Positions 18,342-26,442 are shown, counted from the first letter of the stretch. The stretch: 64,000 nucleotides of DNA from Butyrivibrio sp. LB2008 (GCF_000621565.1 NZ_JHXZ01000012.1:186001-250000), one strand, 5' to 3'. The notes: a model not told the origin generated them from the letters alone. A program made the numbers and translations.

Positions 18342-18584
18342 ATGAATTATACATACATAGTTGAATGCGCAGACGGCTCTTTGTACTGCGGATGGACCAA
18401 TAATCTTGAAAAGAGGATCGCAGATCACAATGCCGGAAAAGGCGCCAAATATACCAAGACAAGGCTTCCTGTAAAGCTTGTTTACCACGAAACTTTCGAA
18501 ACAAAGGAAGAAGCAATGAGCAGGGAGTGGCATATCAAGCAGCTGAGGCGTGAAGCAAAGCTAAAATTGATAAAAGAAGTCTGA
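18342..18584 (+). CDS. GIY-YIG nuclease-like protein (UPF0213)
   Basis: An 80-residue stand-alone GIY-YIG domain. [17 protein letters not shown] holds the variant GIY-YIG core (YIV...YCG), followed by the Arg-containing NLEKRIADH and the Glu in [16 protein letters not shown]0213 proteins (YhbQ type) are of poorly known function, with a role in nucleic-acid repair suggested for some. It lies 17 bases after mntP and probably shares its transcript. Confidence 0.9.
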   Translation: MNYTYIVECADGSLYCGWTNNLEKRIADHNAGKGAKYTKTRLPVKLVYHETFETKEEAMSREWHIKQLRREAKLKLIKEV

Positions 18585-18684
18585 GTTAGGTTATAAAGAA
18601 ATAATGTGAATATGATATTGGACATATATTTGACTATAAAAGCCAAGTATATATACAGAAGTATGCGATGGGGTATAAGACGGG

Positions 18685-20598
18685 ATGAACGCAAAAAAAG
18701 TTCGGACATTCAGGCTTGCGGTATCAATAGCAGTATTGCTGATCATGATTCTTTTTATTTTTTTAACCAATAGGACCTGTGTGCTAAAAACTGCAGACGC
18801 TTTTAAGGGGCATGTAAACTTATCCGGATGGGATGTTGGAAAAGAGATATATGCACTTAACGGTGATTGGACGTTTTATCCAAACGAGTATACCGGTAGC
18901 GGAAAAGGCATAGAAAGTCCGGTATTTATTGAAGTCCCGTCTTCCATGAAAACGTCGCTGTATGAAAGGTCCAAAGGCGTTAATTTCGGGACATATGAAC
19001 TTAATCTTGATATCGATACGCCGGGGCAGTATATGCTCTTTATTCCCGGTGTCCGAAGTGCTTACAAAGTGTATGTCAACGGCGTATTACTGGGCGGAGT
19101 AGGAGATACGGGGCGAACTGTCGATGAAGAAAATGGTGTGTATCAGCCGAGTAATTACCTCATAAACGCGGATGGTACAGCTTTAGATATAAAAATTGAA
19201 ACTTCTTTTTTTACCAGCGTCAATGGTGGAATCGCTAATGATATTTATCTTGGAACTGTCGAAAATATCTACAGATACAGCATCAATCAGCTTATCAACG
19301 ATATTTTGACTGTCGGAATGTTAATTGGCTTCGGAATATATCCGCTTCTTCTTGTGAGCAGGGAAAACAAGGGAAAAGCGGGATACTATTTTGCCGGATT
19401 CAGTATTTTCAGTGCACTTTTTGCAATTACTATAAATCCAAATGCAGGCCTGTTTTTTAGGCATGGGATACCGCTAAAGTTCATGGTGAAAGCAGAGTTT
19501 TTTGCTTTTATCCTTATGATGTTCTGTATTTATGCTTTCCTTGTTTCTGTATATCCTTATGATAAAAAGAGAAATCTTACCAAAATAATCGCCGTAATTG
19601 ACGGGATATATCTGGTGCTTATATTTATGAGCGGAAATAAAGGGATGCTGAATGTTGTCGGAAACCTGTATCCTATAGTGCTCGTGATAAATGCAGCTAT
19701 ATGCTTCTTGGTTATCATAAGGTCGATTGCAAAGAAAAAAGTCTATGCGATGCTTTCTCTTTCGGGAAGTTTTGTATTTGTACTTATGGGATTTCTTGAG
19801 ATAATCGCATCAGAAAGCGGCAGGAATTTAAGACTCTATCTGAAAAACGATCTTTATAATATCGGATTGGTTGTTTTTGTGATATGTCATATAAATATCT
19901 TTCTCATGGAGATAGACAGGGCTTTTGAAAATGCCGCTTTGGCGGACAGAATGGAAATTTCATATCTTCATGCGCAGATAGCGCCGCATTTTCTTTTTAA
20001 TACGCTTAATAACTTATATGTGCTGATGTCGTCTGATATAGAGAAGGCAAAAGACCTTTTGATGAATCTTTCGCAGTTTCTGAAAGTGAAGTACAGATTC
20101 GACTGCAATAAGTTCGATGACTATAAGCTTGGAGATGAAATAGGTTTTCTTAAGTCTTATACGGATATCGAAAATTACAGGAAGCAGGGGAATATCAGAC
20201 TGCAATTTGATTTTGATGGGGAAAAGATACCGGGCGATGAAGAGATAAATGAAGATAATGCGGAAAAGAAGTGGTATGAAAAGGTAAAATTTCAGCCTAT
20301 GATACTTCAGCCGCTTGTAGAAAATGCGATAAGACACGGCTATAAATCTGAGCCGCTGGATATTCGGATAAAGGTGAAGAGAGCGGATGGTTATCTGGAA
20401 TTTCTTGTTGAAGACAACGGAGCCGGAATGTCTGAGATGCAGGTCAAGATGCTGAATAAGGCAATGAGCCACGGAGTCGGAGTGCAAAATATCAACTACA
20501 GGCTTTCAAAGTACTGCGGAGAAAGGCTTCATTTTGACAGTACACCCGGCATGGGAACACGTATAAAATTCAGATATCGCATGGAGGAGACGGTATGA
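18685..20598 (+). CDS. LytS-like sensor histidine kinase with 7TMR-DISM sensor
   Basis: A 637-residue kinase. One N-terminal membrane segment, an extracellular beta-rich domain of about 170 residues (jelly-roll DISM type, with VPSSMKTS and YKVYVNGVLLGG), then about seven membrane helices, and a cytoplasmic His_kinase domain: HAQIAPHFLFNTLNN near 430 (phosphoacceptor His in PHFLFN), then QPLVENAIRHG and the ATP-binding VEDNGAGMS. It belongs to the LytS/YehU group that pairs with LytTR regulators, as here: the regulator gene overlaps it by ATGA. Signal unknown; DISM sensors often bind carbohydrates or other small ligands. Confidence 0.9.
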   Translation: MNAKKVRTFRLAVSIAVLLIMILFIFLTNRTCVLKTADAFKGHVNLSGWDVGKEIYALNGDWTFYPNEYTGSGKGIESPVFIEVPSSMKTSLYERSKGVNFGTYELNLDIDTPGQYMLFIPGVRSAYKVYVNGVLLGGVGDTGRTVDEENGVYQPSNYLINADGTALDIKIETSFFTSVNGGIANDIYLGTVENIYRYSINQLINDILTVGMLIGFGIYPLLLVSRENKGKAGYYFAGFSIFSALFAITINPNAGLFFRHGIPLKFMVKAEFFAFILMMFCIYAFLVSVYPYDKKRNLTKIIAVIDGIYLVLIFMSGNKGMLNVVGNLYPIVLVINAAICFLVIIRSIAKKKVYAMLSLSGSFVFVLMGFLEIIASESGRNLRLYLKNDLYNIGLVVFVICHINIFLMEIDRAFENAALADRMEISYLHAQIAPHFLFNTLNNLYVLMSSDIEKAKDLLMNLSQFLKVKYRFDCNKFDDYKLGDEIGFLKSYTDIENYRKQGNIRLQFDFDGEKIPGDEEINEDNAEKKWYEKVKFQPMILQPLVENAIRHGYKSEPLDIRIKVKRADGYLEFLVEDNGAGMSEMQVKMLNKAMSHGVGVQNINYRLSKYCGERLHFDSTPGMGTRIKFRYRMEETV

Positions 20599-21362
20599 GA
20601 GTTGTTATAGTGGATGATGAATTGAATTCTGTTGAGTATATAAAAGAACAGCTGGAAGATTATGATCAGTGTGAGGTTCAGGCAACATTTACAGATCCGG
20701 TGGAAGCACTAGCATATCTCATAAGGACGGAGTGTGACCTCCTTTTTCTTGATATTGAGATGCCGGGGATAAGCGGACTGTATATTGCGGAGCAGGTGGC
20801 ACTTCTACGTTCCGATACAAGGTTTTGCTTTATTTCTGCGCACAATGAAGGGGCTGTGAAGGCTTTTGAGCTCAATGCGCTTGATTACATCCAAAAGCCT
20901 TTTACAAAAGAGCGCTTTGACAAATGCATCAGAAGGTATCTTGATTTAAGTGAAAAAGATAATGCGATAAAAAGAAGCAAGAACGCGCAGATAGATGCGC
21001 TTTCCGATGTGAATCAGGCAATAGATTACAGTCTTAATATGGTATGCGGGTATCAGGATGAGAATATTGTCATAATAAATATTTCTGATATCTATTACTT
21101 TGAAGTGAGCAACAGCATTGTCTTTATACATACAAAAGATAAAGTATACAGAGGTAATAAGACGCTTGCTTTTTACGAAGAAAAGCTTGAGCGGCAGTAT
21201 TTCTTCAAGACGCATAAAAGTTTTCTGGTGAATCTTTCGAAGGTTGATCATTTCAGTCCGAGAATATCCTATACCTACGATATGTTTTTCAAAGACCTAA
21301 AAGATGTCGTACCTGTCAGCCGCTCAAAAGTCAAAGAACTAAAAGGATTCTTCATGTCATAA
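20595..21362 (+). CDS. LytTR-family response regulator
   Basis: A 255-residue regulator: receiver domain 1-120 with the acidic pair VDDE, phosphoacceptor Asp in LLFLDIEMPG (near 53) and the Lys in YIQKPF; then a LytTR DNA-binding domain (DIYYFEVSNSIVFIHTKD to RSKVKELKGF). It overlaps the kinase gene by four bases (ATGA). The next gene in the same direction, about 460 bases on, is the cytolysin; LytTR regulators such as VirR control perfringolysin in C. perfringens, so the cytolysin is a reasonable candidate target. No repeat matching a LytTR site was convincingly seen. Confidence 0.93.
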   Translation: MRVVIVDDELNSVEYIKEQLEDYDQCEVQATFTDPVEALAYLIRTECDLLFLDIEMPGISGLYIAEQVALLRSDTRFCFISAHNEGAVKAFELNALDYIQKPFTKERFDKCIRRYLDLSEKDNAIKRSKNAQIDALSDVNQAIDYSLNMVCGYQDENIVIINISDIYYFEVSNSIVFIHTKDKVYRGNKTLAFYEEKLERQYFFKTHKSFLVNLSKVDHFSPRISYTYDMFFKDLKDVVPVSRSKVKELKGFFMS

Positions 21363-21405
21363 GTCAGAGGCTGTTGCACTTTTTTGTGTAGCAGCATTTC
21401 ATTAC

Positions 21406-21602
21406 GCCCGGCCACAAAGGTATATGTTCGGAGATGCGCTGTGTACGTCTTCGCAGTGATTTTCATAATTTTACAAGAAACGGGAATGCCTCCTTTCGAC
21501 GTTGCTCAGAGAAGTCGGCATTCCCGTTTCTTGTAAAATTTGAAAATCATCTTGCTCGTACGAATACAGCGCATCTCCGAACATATACCTTTGTGGCCGG
21601 GC
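21406..21602. repeat. 197-bp nested palindromic element
   Basis: Left arm 21406-21490 and right arm 21516-21602. The outer 37 bases (from GCCCGGCCACAAAGG to GATGCGCTGT) pair perfectly with the far end; after a looser stretch the inner arms TTTTACAAGAAACGGGAATG are again perfect. The apical loop (21491-21515) contains CGACGTTGCTCAGAG. A homologous element with only the left half and its apical hairpin lies at 35154-35285. It separates the two-component genes from the cytolysin gene. Confidence 0.93.
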
Positions 21603-21825
21603 TGTCTGTGAAAAGGCGGTAAGTACAAAGAATGAGCTGCGAAAAACCTGACATTTGCTATGAAGATATGTTTATGCTGGGCTTTGTATAGGGAAGAGAG
21701 TAGCTGCGTTTAAAAGGAAGAATTCGACCGGTGGGGGAGGATAATTGCCTTTCAGCCAAAATACAACCGGCAGAATAAATCTCCTGTTACAGTGTAGATA
21801 CAAAATATGAAGGGAGGTTTGTGGT

Positions 21826-23259
21826 ATGGCAAACACTAACAAAGAACAAATTGATAATGAGATTTTTGGATTGGATTACAATCCGCAGGAAATTTTGTAC
21901 TTTGATGGAAATCAGTATGAGAATTTTGTTGAGCACAGTAGCAATTGGTCTAATGATGAGTTTTACGTAATCACAAGATCACTTCATGAAGTATCCGGGA
22001 ATTATGATATCTCGGCTCCGAATGCGGCAAAAGATGTTGCATATCCCGGAGGACTTTTGATGGGCAACAATGGAATTGTTGAAGGAAGTCCGCAGTCACT
22101 TGATGCGGCAAGAGATCCCATCAATATTTCAATCGATCTTCCGGGAATGGAATCTAAGAGCTGTGTCACGGTTGAAAATCCGGTTTATGAGAATGTTCAT
22201 TCGGCGGTAGATATTTTACTTAACAACTGGTACACATCCTGTAGTGACAAGAATAACATTCCTGCGGTTTTCCAGATGAAATCCACAATAGCGGAAGAAG
22301 AAAAGCAGCTTGCACTGAATCTGGATGTTAGCGTCAATTTTTTGAAAGATGATCTGGGAATCGATTTCGGTGGAATCTACAGCAGGAAAAAGTCAACTTA
22401 TGTCACTGAGTATAAGCAGATTTTTTACACTGTATCCGCAGGAAAGCCGACAAGACCTTCGGACGTTTTCTCTGAAGATGTGACATGGGATCTTTTGAGC
22501 AAAAAGGGAGTTTCTGCTAAGCAGCCTCCTATGTACGTTCAGAATGTTCAGTACGGACGACAGATCTTTATAACTTTCGAATCATCTATGACAGATGTGC
22601 AGTTAGAGGCTGCCCTTGACGGTAAGATCACTTTAAAGAACGGAATTAAGATTGATGGAAACGCAAAGCTTGATGGAGGCTATACATACAGCGATATACA
22701 TGTAAAAGTAATCGTTCTCGGCGGACGTAGTGATATTTACAGCGGTATTTTGTCGGATGAAGATTTTATCAAAAAAATGAATGACATTATCTTTTCAAAT
22801 ACAAAACTTAGCGCTGAGAATCCCGCATATCCGGTATGCTACCTTCCTTGCTTTTTGAAAGATAACAAACCTGCTTCAATTGTTGGAAATACCGAGTACA
22901 TCACAGAAGAGGTTACAAAGTACAGAAATGGTAATTTAAAGCTTAGACATACGGGAGCGTATGTGGCAAAATTCAACGTTACCTGGCAGGAATATGAATA
23001 TAACGATAAGGGTGTAATGGACATAAAAAATTGTTCTTGGCCCCAAAACGGAGAGCACAAGACTGCGGGCTTTGAGGCTAATATTCCATTAAATGCAAAT
23101 ACAAGAAATATCTGCATAAAGGCAGAGGGAGCAACAGGACTTGTGTGGGATAAGTGGCATAACCCTATAGATAAAAAGAACCTGGCAATGGTTGAGAATA
23201 GATATGCTAAAATCTGGGGAACTACCCTTGATCAAAAGGGAGAAGTAAAACCTGAGTAA
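21826..23259 (+). CDS. Cholesterol-dependent cytolysin (thiol-activated cytolysin family), no signal peptide
   Basis: A 477-residue pore-forming toxin family member. Domain 1-3 signatures are clear: YKQIFYTVSAGKPTRPSDVF, RKGVS-like KKGVSAKQPPMYV and VQYGRQIFITFE. Domain 4 matches throughout (TEEVTKYRNGNLKLRHTGAY). The undecapeptide position reads GATGLVWDKWH (435-445): the Cys is Ala, the central Trp of the WEWW part is Lys, and the last Arg is His. The cholesterol-recognition Thr-Leu pair is kept in IWGTTL (467-468). The N-terminus, MANTNKEQIDNEIFG, has no signal peptide, as in pneumolysin. AAGGGAGG precedes ATG 21826. Family role: oligomeric pore in cholesterol-containing membranes. Target (protozoa, host cells) is unknown. 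Confidence 0.94.
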   Translation: MANTNKEQIDNEIFGLDYNPQEILYFDGNQYENFVEHSSNWSNDEFYVITRSLHEVSGNYDISAPNAAKDVAYPGGLLMGNNGIVEGSPQSLDAARDPINISIDLPGMESKSCVTVENPVYENVHSAVDILLNNWYTSCSDKNNIPAVFQMKSTIAEEEKQLALNLDVSVNFLKDDLGIDFGGIYSRKKSTYVTEYKQIFYTVSAGKPTRPSDVFSEDVTWDLLSKKGVSAKQPPMYVQNVQYGRQIFITFESSMTDVQLEAALDGKITLKNGIKIDGNAKLDGGYTYSDIHVKVIVLGGRSDIYSGILSDEDFIKKMNDIIFSNTKLSAENPAYPVCYLPCFLKDNKPASIVGNTEYITEEVTKYRNGNLKLRHTGAYVAKFNVTWQEYEYNDKGVMDIKNCSWPQNGEHKTAGFEANIPLNANTRNICIKAEGATGLVWDKWHNPIDKKNLAMVENRYAKIWGTTLDQKGEVKPE

Positions 23260-23349
23260 GAACCTGATTTACACTATTGCGAATATTTTATATATTTAAT
23301 TATGTAAACACATAAACAATACGCAGTGGCTGCAAAAGAAGGGGGAAAA

Positions 23350-24354
23350 ATGGGAGCAAGTATTAAATTATCTGAACTTAAATCCGGGGATATCATGTTG
23401 TTCGAGGCACCGCCTGAGAAGTTGTCTCAGCTTATCTCAATACTTACGAATTCGCCTGTAAGTCATGCGGGGATATCCGACTATAATCACGGATATGTGC
23501 TTAATGAGCAGATCGATGGAGCGGTTAAATCGCCGCTCCATCCTAAAAATGAGAGAGCAATCTATATCAGAAGGCTCGCTAATGGTGCGGATACAACAAT
23601 TGTTGCCGATATCGCGACAGAGTATGTTAATGAGCAGCTTCCTTACGGAAAGCTTAATCTGGCTCTCCTTGGCATATATATCCTTGGTTATGATTTTTCC
23701 AAAGATTCAAAATTGCATGATCTGATCGTGAGTGTCATTAAGCTGGCTATTTTTGAGATTATCAAGATCGTAGATAAAAAGTATTATGATGGAAAAGATG
23801 TAACTCCTATGGTCTGCTCGCAGTTTGCCGCTCATTGCTACGACGAGGCGGTCAAAAGAGCCGGATCTGAGTATAAGATTCACTATAACAGCAATGTGAC
23901 TTCGGGCGTTAACCTCCTTAAGGAGATCATTGACTATATCAAAGAGCATTTGGGAGATTCTTTTGAATATAAAGAGGAACAGCTGCTTGCCGGTAAAAAC
24001 AGTGATGCGGGCGCCGATGATGACTGCATAGAAGAGCTTCTAAGAAACTTGGATAATCGCGACAATGTGATGAAAGACGATTTGGGTAAGGGCATTGTTT
24101 CGGAAGAGATAATAAAGCTGTTCTATATCTATGGACGAGCCGTACTTAAATTGACCGGAAGTAAGAATGAATACAAAGACATAAGAAAAGAAAAAGTGTC
24201 AGGTGAAGCGATGCTTCATCTGTTCGATGAACTCCTTGCATTTCAGGAGACATTTATTACACCCGGAAACCTTCTTTCTGATACGACAAACCTGCTTGAT
24301 ATGGGCGTTCTTGAGTACACAGAGGAAGAACTTGCGGAGTATGTGAAGCAGTAA
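23350..24354 (+). CDS. Permuted papain-fold (YiiX/C92-like) cysteine hydrolase
   Basis: A 334-residue protein. LKSGDIMLFEAPPE, then the conserved His in SPVSHAGIS (about 43), and the Cys in TPMVCSQFAAHCYDEA (about 158) follow the order His-then-Cys of permuted NlpC/P60 (YiiX/YaeF, LRAT-like) enzymes, which cut amides or lipid esters. The C-terminal 130 residues are helical and unrecognised. No signal peptide. ATG 23350 follows GGGGGA; an in-frame GTG at 23326 lacks a site. It lies 90 bases after the cytolysin gene with no clear terminator between, so the two may be co-expressed. Confidence 0.8.
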   Translation: MGASIKLSELKSGDIMLFEAPPEKLSQLISILTNSPVSHAGISDYNHGYVLNEQIDGAVKSPLHPKNERAIYIRRLANGADTTIVADIATEYVNEQLPYGKLNLALLGIYILGYDFSKDSKLHDLIVSVIKLAIFEIIKIVDKKYYDGKDVTPMVCSQFAAHCYDEAVKRAGSEYKIHYNSNVTSGVNLLKEIIDYIKEHLGDSFEYKEEQLLAGKNSDAGADDDCIEELLRNLDNRDNVMKDDLGKGIVSEEIIKLFYIYGRAVLKLTGSKNEYKDIRKEKVSGEAMLHLFDELLAFQETFITPGNLLSDTTNLLDMGVLEYTEEELAEYVKQ

Positions 24355-24375
24355 TAGATAAAAAAATAATGATAA

Positions 24376-24420
24376 CAGAGCGTATTTTGGCATGGACTAG
24401 TGCCTGAATACGCTCTGCTT
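24376..24420 (+). terminator. Terminator of the cytolysin region
   Basis: CAGAGCGTATT (24376-24386) pairs with AATACGCTCTG (24407-24417), with an inner GGCA/TGCC, then CTTTTG. Confidence 0.8.
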
Positions 24421-24440
24421 TTGCCATCGGATGGACTTGG

Positions 24441-24469
24441 TTGCTTAAGAGTATTTCACGTGGTAGAAT
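24441..24469 (+). promoter_or_regulatory. Promoter of the c-di-GMP riboswitch transcript
   Basis: TTGCTT (24441-24446), 17 bases, TAGAAT (24464-24469), just before the aptamer. Confidence 0.65.
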
Positions 24470-24482
24470 GTCAATAATTTAC

Positions 24483-24553
24483 ATGATTTAGGCAAACATA
24501 TAGTGATGTATGGACGCAAAGTCGTAAATCTTTTTTACAAAGATGGTTTGACT
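24483..24553 (+). promoter_or_regulatory. c-di-GMP-I (GEMM-I) riboswitch aptamer
   Basis: The two hallmark strings are present in order and spacing: GGCAAAC (24491-24497) and GACGCAAAG (24513-24521). Between them CATATA/TGTATG form a 6-bp stem closed by the GNRA tetraloop GTGA (24503-24506). A second hairpin, ATCTTT/AAAGAT, follows. P1 is closed by AGGCAAAC with GTTTGACT (24546-24553), with one G-A mismatch. The tetraloop-receptor sequence is not typical. Ligand and class follow from established GEMM-I knowledge; the 3' part deviates from consensus, so some doubt remains. Confidence 0.78.
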
Positions 24554-24592
24554 GCAAAAAGTGGAAAAATCCGCTGTTTGCAGTCTTTTTTT
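24550..24592 (+). terminator. Riboswitch-controlled terminator
   Basis: GACTGCAAA (24550-24558) pairs with TTTGCAGTC (24577-24585), with an inner GTGGA/TCCGC-type extension, followed by seven T. Its first four bases (GACT) are also the 3' half of aptamer P1, so ligand-bound aptamer and terminator are mutually exclusive. This predicts transcription turned on by c-di-GMP. Confidence 0.85.
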
Positions 24593-24593
24593 G

Positions 24594-24640
24594 TTCGATA
24601 AGGGAATACTATCGAATAAAAAACGCTCCACTATAGATGA
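24594..24640 (+). repeat. Dispersed hairpin repeat, copy 1 (short)
   Basis: TTCGATA pairs with TATCGAA around AGGGAATAC, followed by the family head AAAAAACGCTCC-ACTATAGATG. Related copies lie at 41611-41745, 58208-58345 and 58412-58460. Confidence 0.7.
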
Positions 24641-24653
24641 AAGGGAATGAAAG

Positions 24654-25469
24654 ATGTTTTTGGAGAATAAAATAGTTGTTTGGTGGATTGCGATAGCGGT
24701 TACATTACTGCTTGCATTTTTTACATTTAATATTGCGAAGAAAAAAGGGTATAATATAGTCTTTTTCCTTATCTATAGCATTTTTGCTCCCGGTTTTTCT
24801 TTACTCCATGTTATTGCTTTGCCGGATAAAGCTGATACCACGAAAAGAATGTATAGCCCAAAGACGCTTGTTTTCAATGCGCTTGCGGTTGTTCTTTTTG
24901 CATATTTGTTTTGGGTTTACATTTTTTTATTCATTATGAATTTAAAGTATTACATAAATGGCGGGATGGGTTTGTTTGATGCGGGATTTGGTATAATGAA
25001 TATTCTGCTGTTATTACTACTTGTAATATCAATAATATTGGGAAGAAGAAATGTGTTTTCCTTGACTGTGCATATTGCTTATTTTATGTACTATATAGGC
25101 GAGGTTACTGTTATGATAACACGCATATTAAATGACGGAGTAAAAGACGATTTGTTTTATGATTGTTTCATGATTGCAGGAGAAGTTATGACTGCATGTG
25201 TGTCTATTGCTTCTGCATATATTGTTGATAAATATGGGATTAAATCACAGCATCCGAGTGGGAAGAAAGATATCTTGTTTTTTATTCTTCCTGCGCTGCT
25301 CTGTTTATTAAGCAAAGCAATTATTGTATGTGGTGTAAATATCTGTCTTTCTATTCCGGGTTGGTATCCTGGCAATATTTTTTCGTTATGCATTATGTTA
25401 GGAATGCCATTTATTCAATATCTTTTCCTGGGATTGTTTTATTATGAGGACAGCAAAGCGGAGATTTGA
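24654..25469 (+). CDS. Polytopic membrane protein under c-di-GMP riboswitch
   Basis: A 271-residue protein with about seven predicted membrane segments (for example WWIAIAVTLLLAFFTFNIA at the N-terminus). No soluble domain and no recognised motif. It is the first gene after the c-di-GMP-I riboswitch and terminator, so its expression should follow c-di-GMP. The sequence gives no enzymatic hint; a role in surface or motility behaviour is inference only. Start ATG 24654 has a purine-rich AAAGGGAATG upstream. Confidence 0.75.
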   Translation: MFLENKIVVWWIAIAVTLLLAFFTFNIAKKKGYNIVFFLIYSIFAPGFSLLHVIALPDKADTTKRMYSPKTLVFNALAVVLFAYLFWVYIFLFIMNLKYYINGGMGLFDAGFGIMNILLLLLLVISIILGRRNVFSLTVHIAYFMYYIGEVTVMITRILNDGVKDDLFYDCFMIAGEVMTACVSIASAYIVDKYGIKSQHPSGKKDILFFILPALLCLLSKAIIVCGVNICLSIPGWYPGNIFSLCIMLGMPFIQYLFLGLFYYEDSKAEI

Positions 25470-25499
25470 TAATCGCTCAGATTGTGGTAGAGATTTAAA

Positions 25500-25757
25500 C
25501 AGATAAGAACCGCGTAGATATTGTTATTATCTGTGATTTTTGGCTGTTATTTTTGGGGAAATGTAAAGAAACCCAGATAAGAGGCGCATAGATGTAACGT
25601 TTTATCTGTGATTTACAGATATTTGTTGGAAAAAAGTGCAAGAAAACCCAGATAAAAAGTGCAAATAATGGAACAGTTATCTGTGTGCGACGGATGTTCT
25701 TCAGGAAAAGAAGCTGAAAAACCCAGATAAATAGTGATTGAGTGTTGAATTGATCTG
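25500..25757. repeat. 75-bp tandem array, four copies, each with an inverted motif
   Basis: CAGATAA occurs at 25500, 25574, 25649 and 25724, and TTATCTG at 25527, 25602 and 25677, with TGATCTG at 25751: steps of 74-75 bases. In each unit CAGATAA can pair with TTATCTG across about 20 bases, forming a 34-base hairpin. The units otherwise differ at many positions. The array fills the gap before a small membrane protein gene. No cas genes; not a CRISPR. Confidence 0.9.
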
Positions 25758-25786
25758 GGGACTGATTTTCTACGGAGTAAATATAG

Positions 25787-26080
25787 ATGGATAAGCAGAA
25801 AAAAGAAGTGATGATAGGGATAGATATCTTTTTATGGATATTTGTGTTGGTGCCTTGGTTGGTCTGGGCTTTTGAGCTGGTTGACGTATACAAGAACGGA
25901 GGCAATTTTGGGCCGGGATTCTTTGGAGAAAAGCATTTTGCCATCGGGTGGAATGCGGTTTGGGAAGAGATAGGATTGATCAAGGATTTTGGCGGAAGTC
26001 TGTGGGTGCTATTCGTGCTGTTTACGCTTGCATATACGATTTTCCTTGTGAAAAGAATTAAAAAAGAAGAGCATCAGTGA
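25787..26080 (+). CDS. Small two-helix membrane protein
   Basis: A 97-residue protein with two membrane segments (FLWIFVLVPWLVWAFEL and LWVLFVLFTLAYTIFLV) around a central Gly/Phe-rich stretch (GGNFGPGFFGEKHF), and a Lys-rich tail. CGGAG lies about 10 bases before ATG 25787. Family not recognised. It precedes a chain of very small genes. Confidence 0.7.
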   Translation: MDKQKKEVMIGIDIFLWIFVLVPWLVWAFELVDVYKNGGNFGPGFFGEKHFAIGWNAVWEEIGLIKDFGGSLWVLFVLFTLAYTIFLVKRIKKEEHQ

Positions 26081-26133
26081 TTCTACCGGTGTACAGGCAA
26101 TGTTTAAGTTTTATAGAAAGAGAAGGTGATATA

Positions 26134-26220
26134 ATGAATTATATAAAATGGTTGGAAGAATGGTATAAAAGTTATTGTAATGGTGATTGGGAACATGGAT
26201 ACGGAGGGAAGTTTTTATGA
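26134..26220 (+). pseudogene. Imm53-like immunity protein, N-terminal fragment
   Basis: Only 28 codons: the product MNYIKWLEEWYKSYC with NGDWEHGYG matches, from memory, the start of the Imm53 family (WL-x-EWY-x3-C-DGDWEH-x-YG), whose members have over 90 residues. The frame then ends in TGA, which overlaps the ATG of the next gene. The ribosome site (AGAAGGTGAT) is intact, so a short peptide may still be made and may couple translation of the next gene. Imm53 proteins protect against polymorphic toxins; no toxin gene is nearby. Confidence 0.6.
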
Positions 26221-26441
26221 TCATATTGATAATCGCAGGTGTAATAACTCTGTTATTTTTAATCTGCGTGATTATGTTCATACGTGATGCCAGAGCTGCG
26301 AAAAGGGAAAACAGAGAGCGTGATCCTTCGCTGGCCGTGCTTACAGCAATTACAATGATATTATTTTCAATAGTTGCCGGATGCGGAATTGTTGTGGGGC
26401 TTTTCTTTTTGCTTGTTGATGCATTTTTAAGGAGCATGTGA
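26217..26441 (+). CDS. Small membrane protein
   Basis: A 74-residue protein with two membrane helices (MIILIIAGVITLLFLICVIMF and a C-terminal one) around a charged centre (ARAAKRENRERDP). ATG 26217 follows GGAGGGA and overlaps the stop of the Imm53 fragment by ATGA. Not recognised. The next small gene begins one base after its stop. Confidence 0.7.
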   Translation: MIILIIAGVITLLFLICVIMFIRDARAAKRENRERDPSLAVLTAITMILFSIVAGCGIVVGLFFLLVDAFLRSM

Positions 26442-26442
26442 T

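Noticed and set aside
21275..21622. Two short frames ending in similar residues (YTAHLRTYTFVAG) on opposite strands
   Set aside because: They read the two arms of the nested palindrome, so the similarity comes from the inverted repeat and not from genes.
21745..21810. 21-codon leader peptide from TTG before the cytolysin
   Set aside because: GGGGGAGG lies before it, but TTG start, short length and lack of any recognisable sequence leave it unproven.
25495..25983. Minus-strand open frame of 162 codons
   Set aside because: Runs antisense through the 75-bp array, whose length is a multiple of three, and overlaps a better supported plus-strand gene; no ribosome site.
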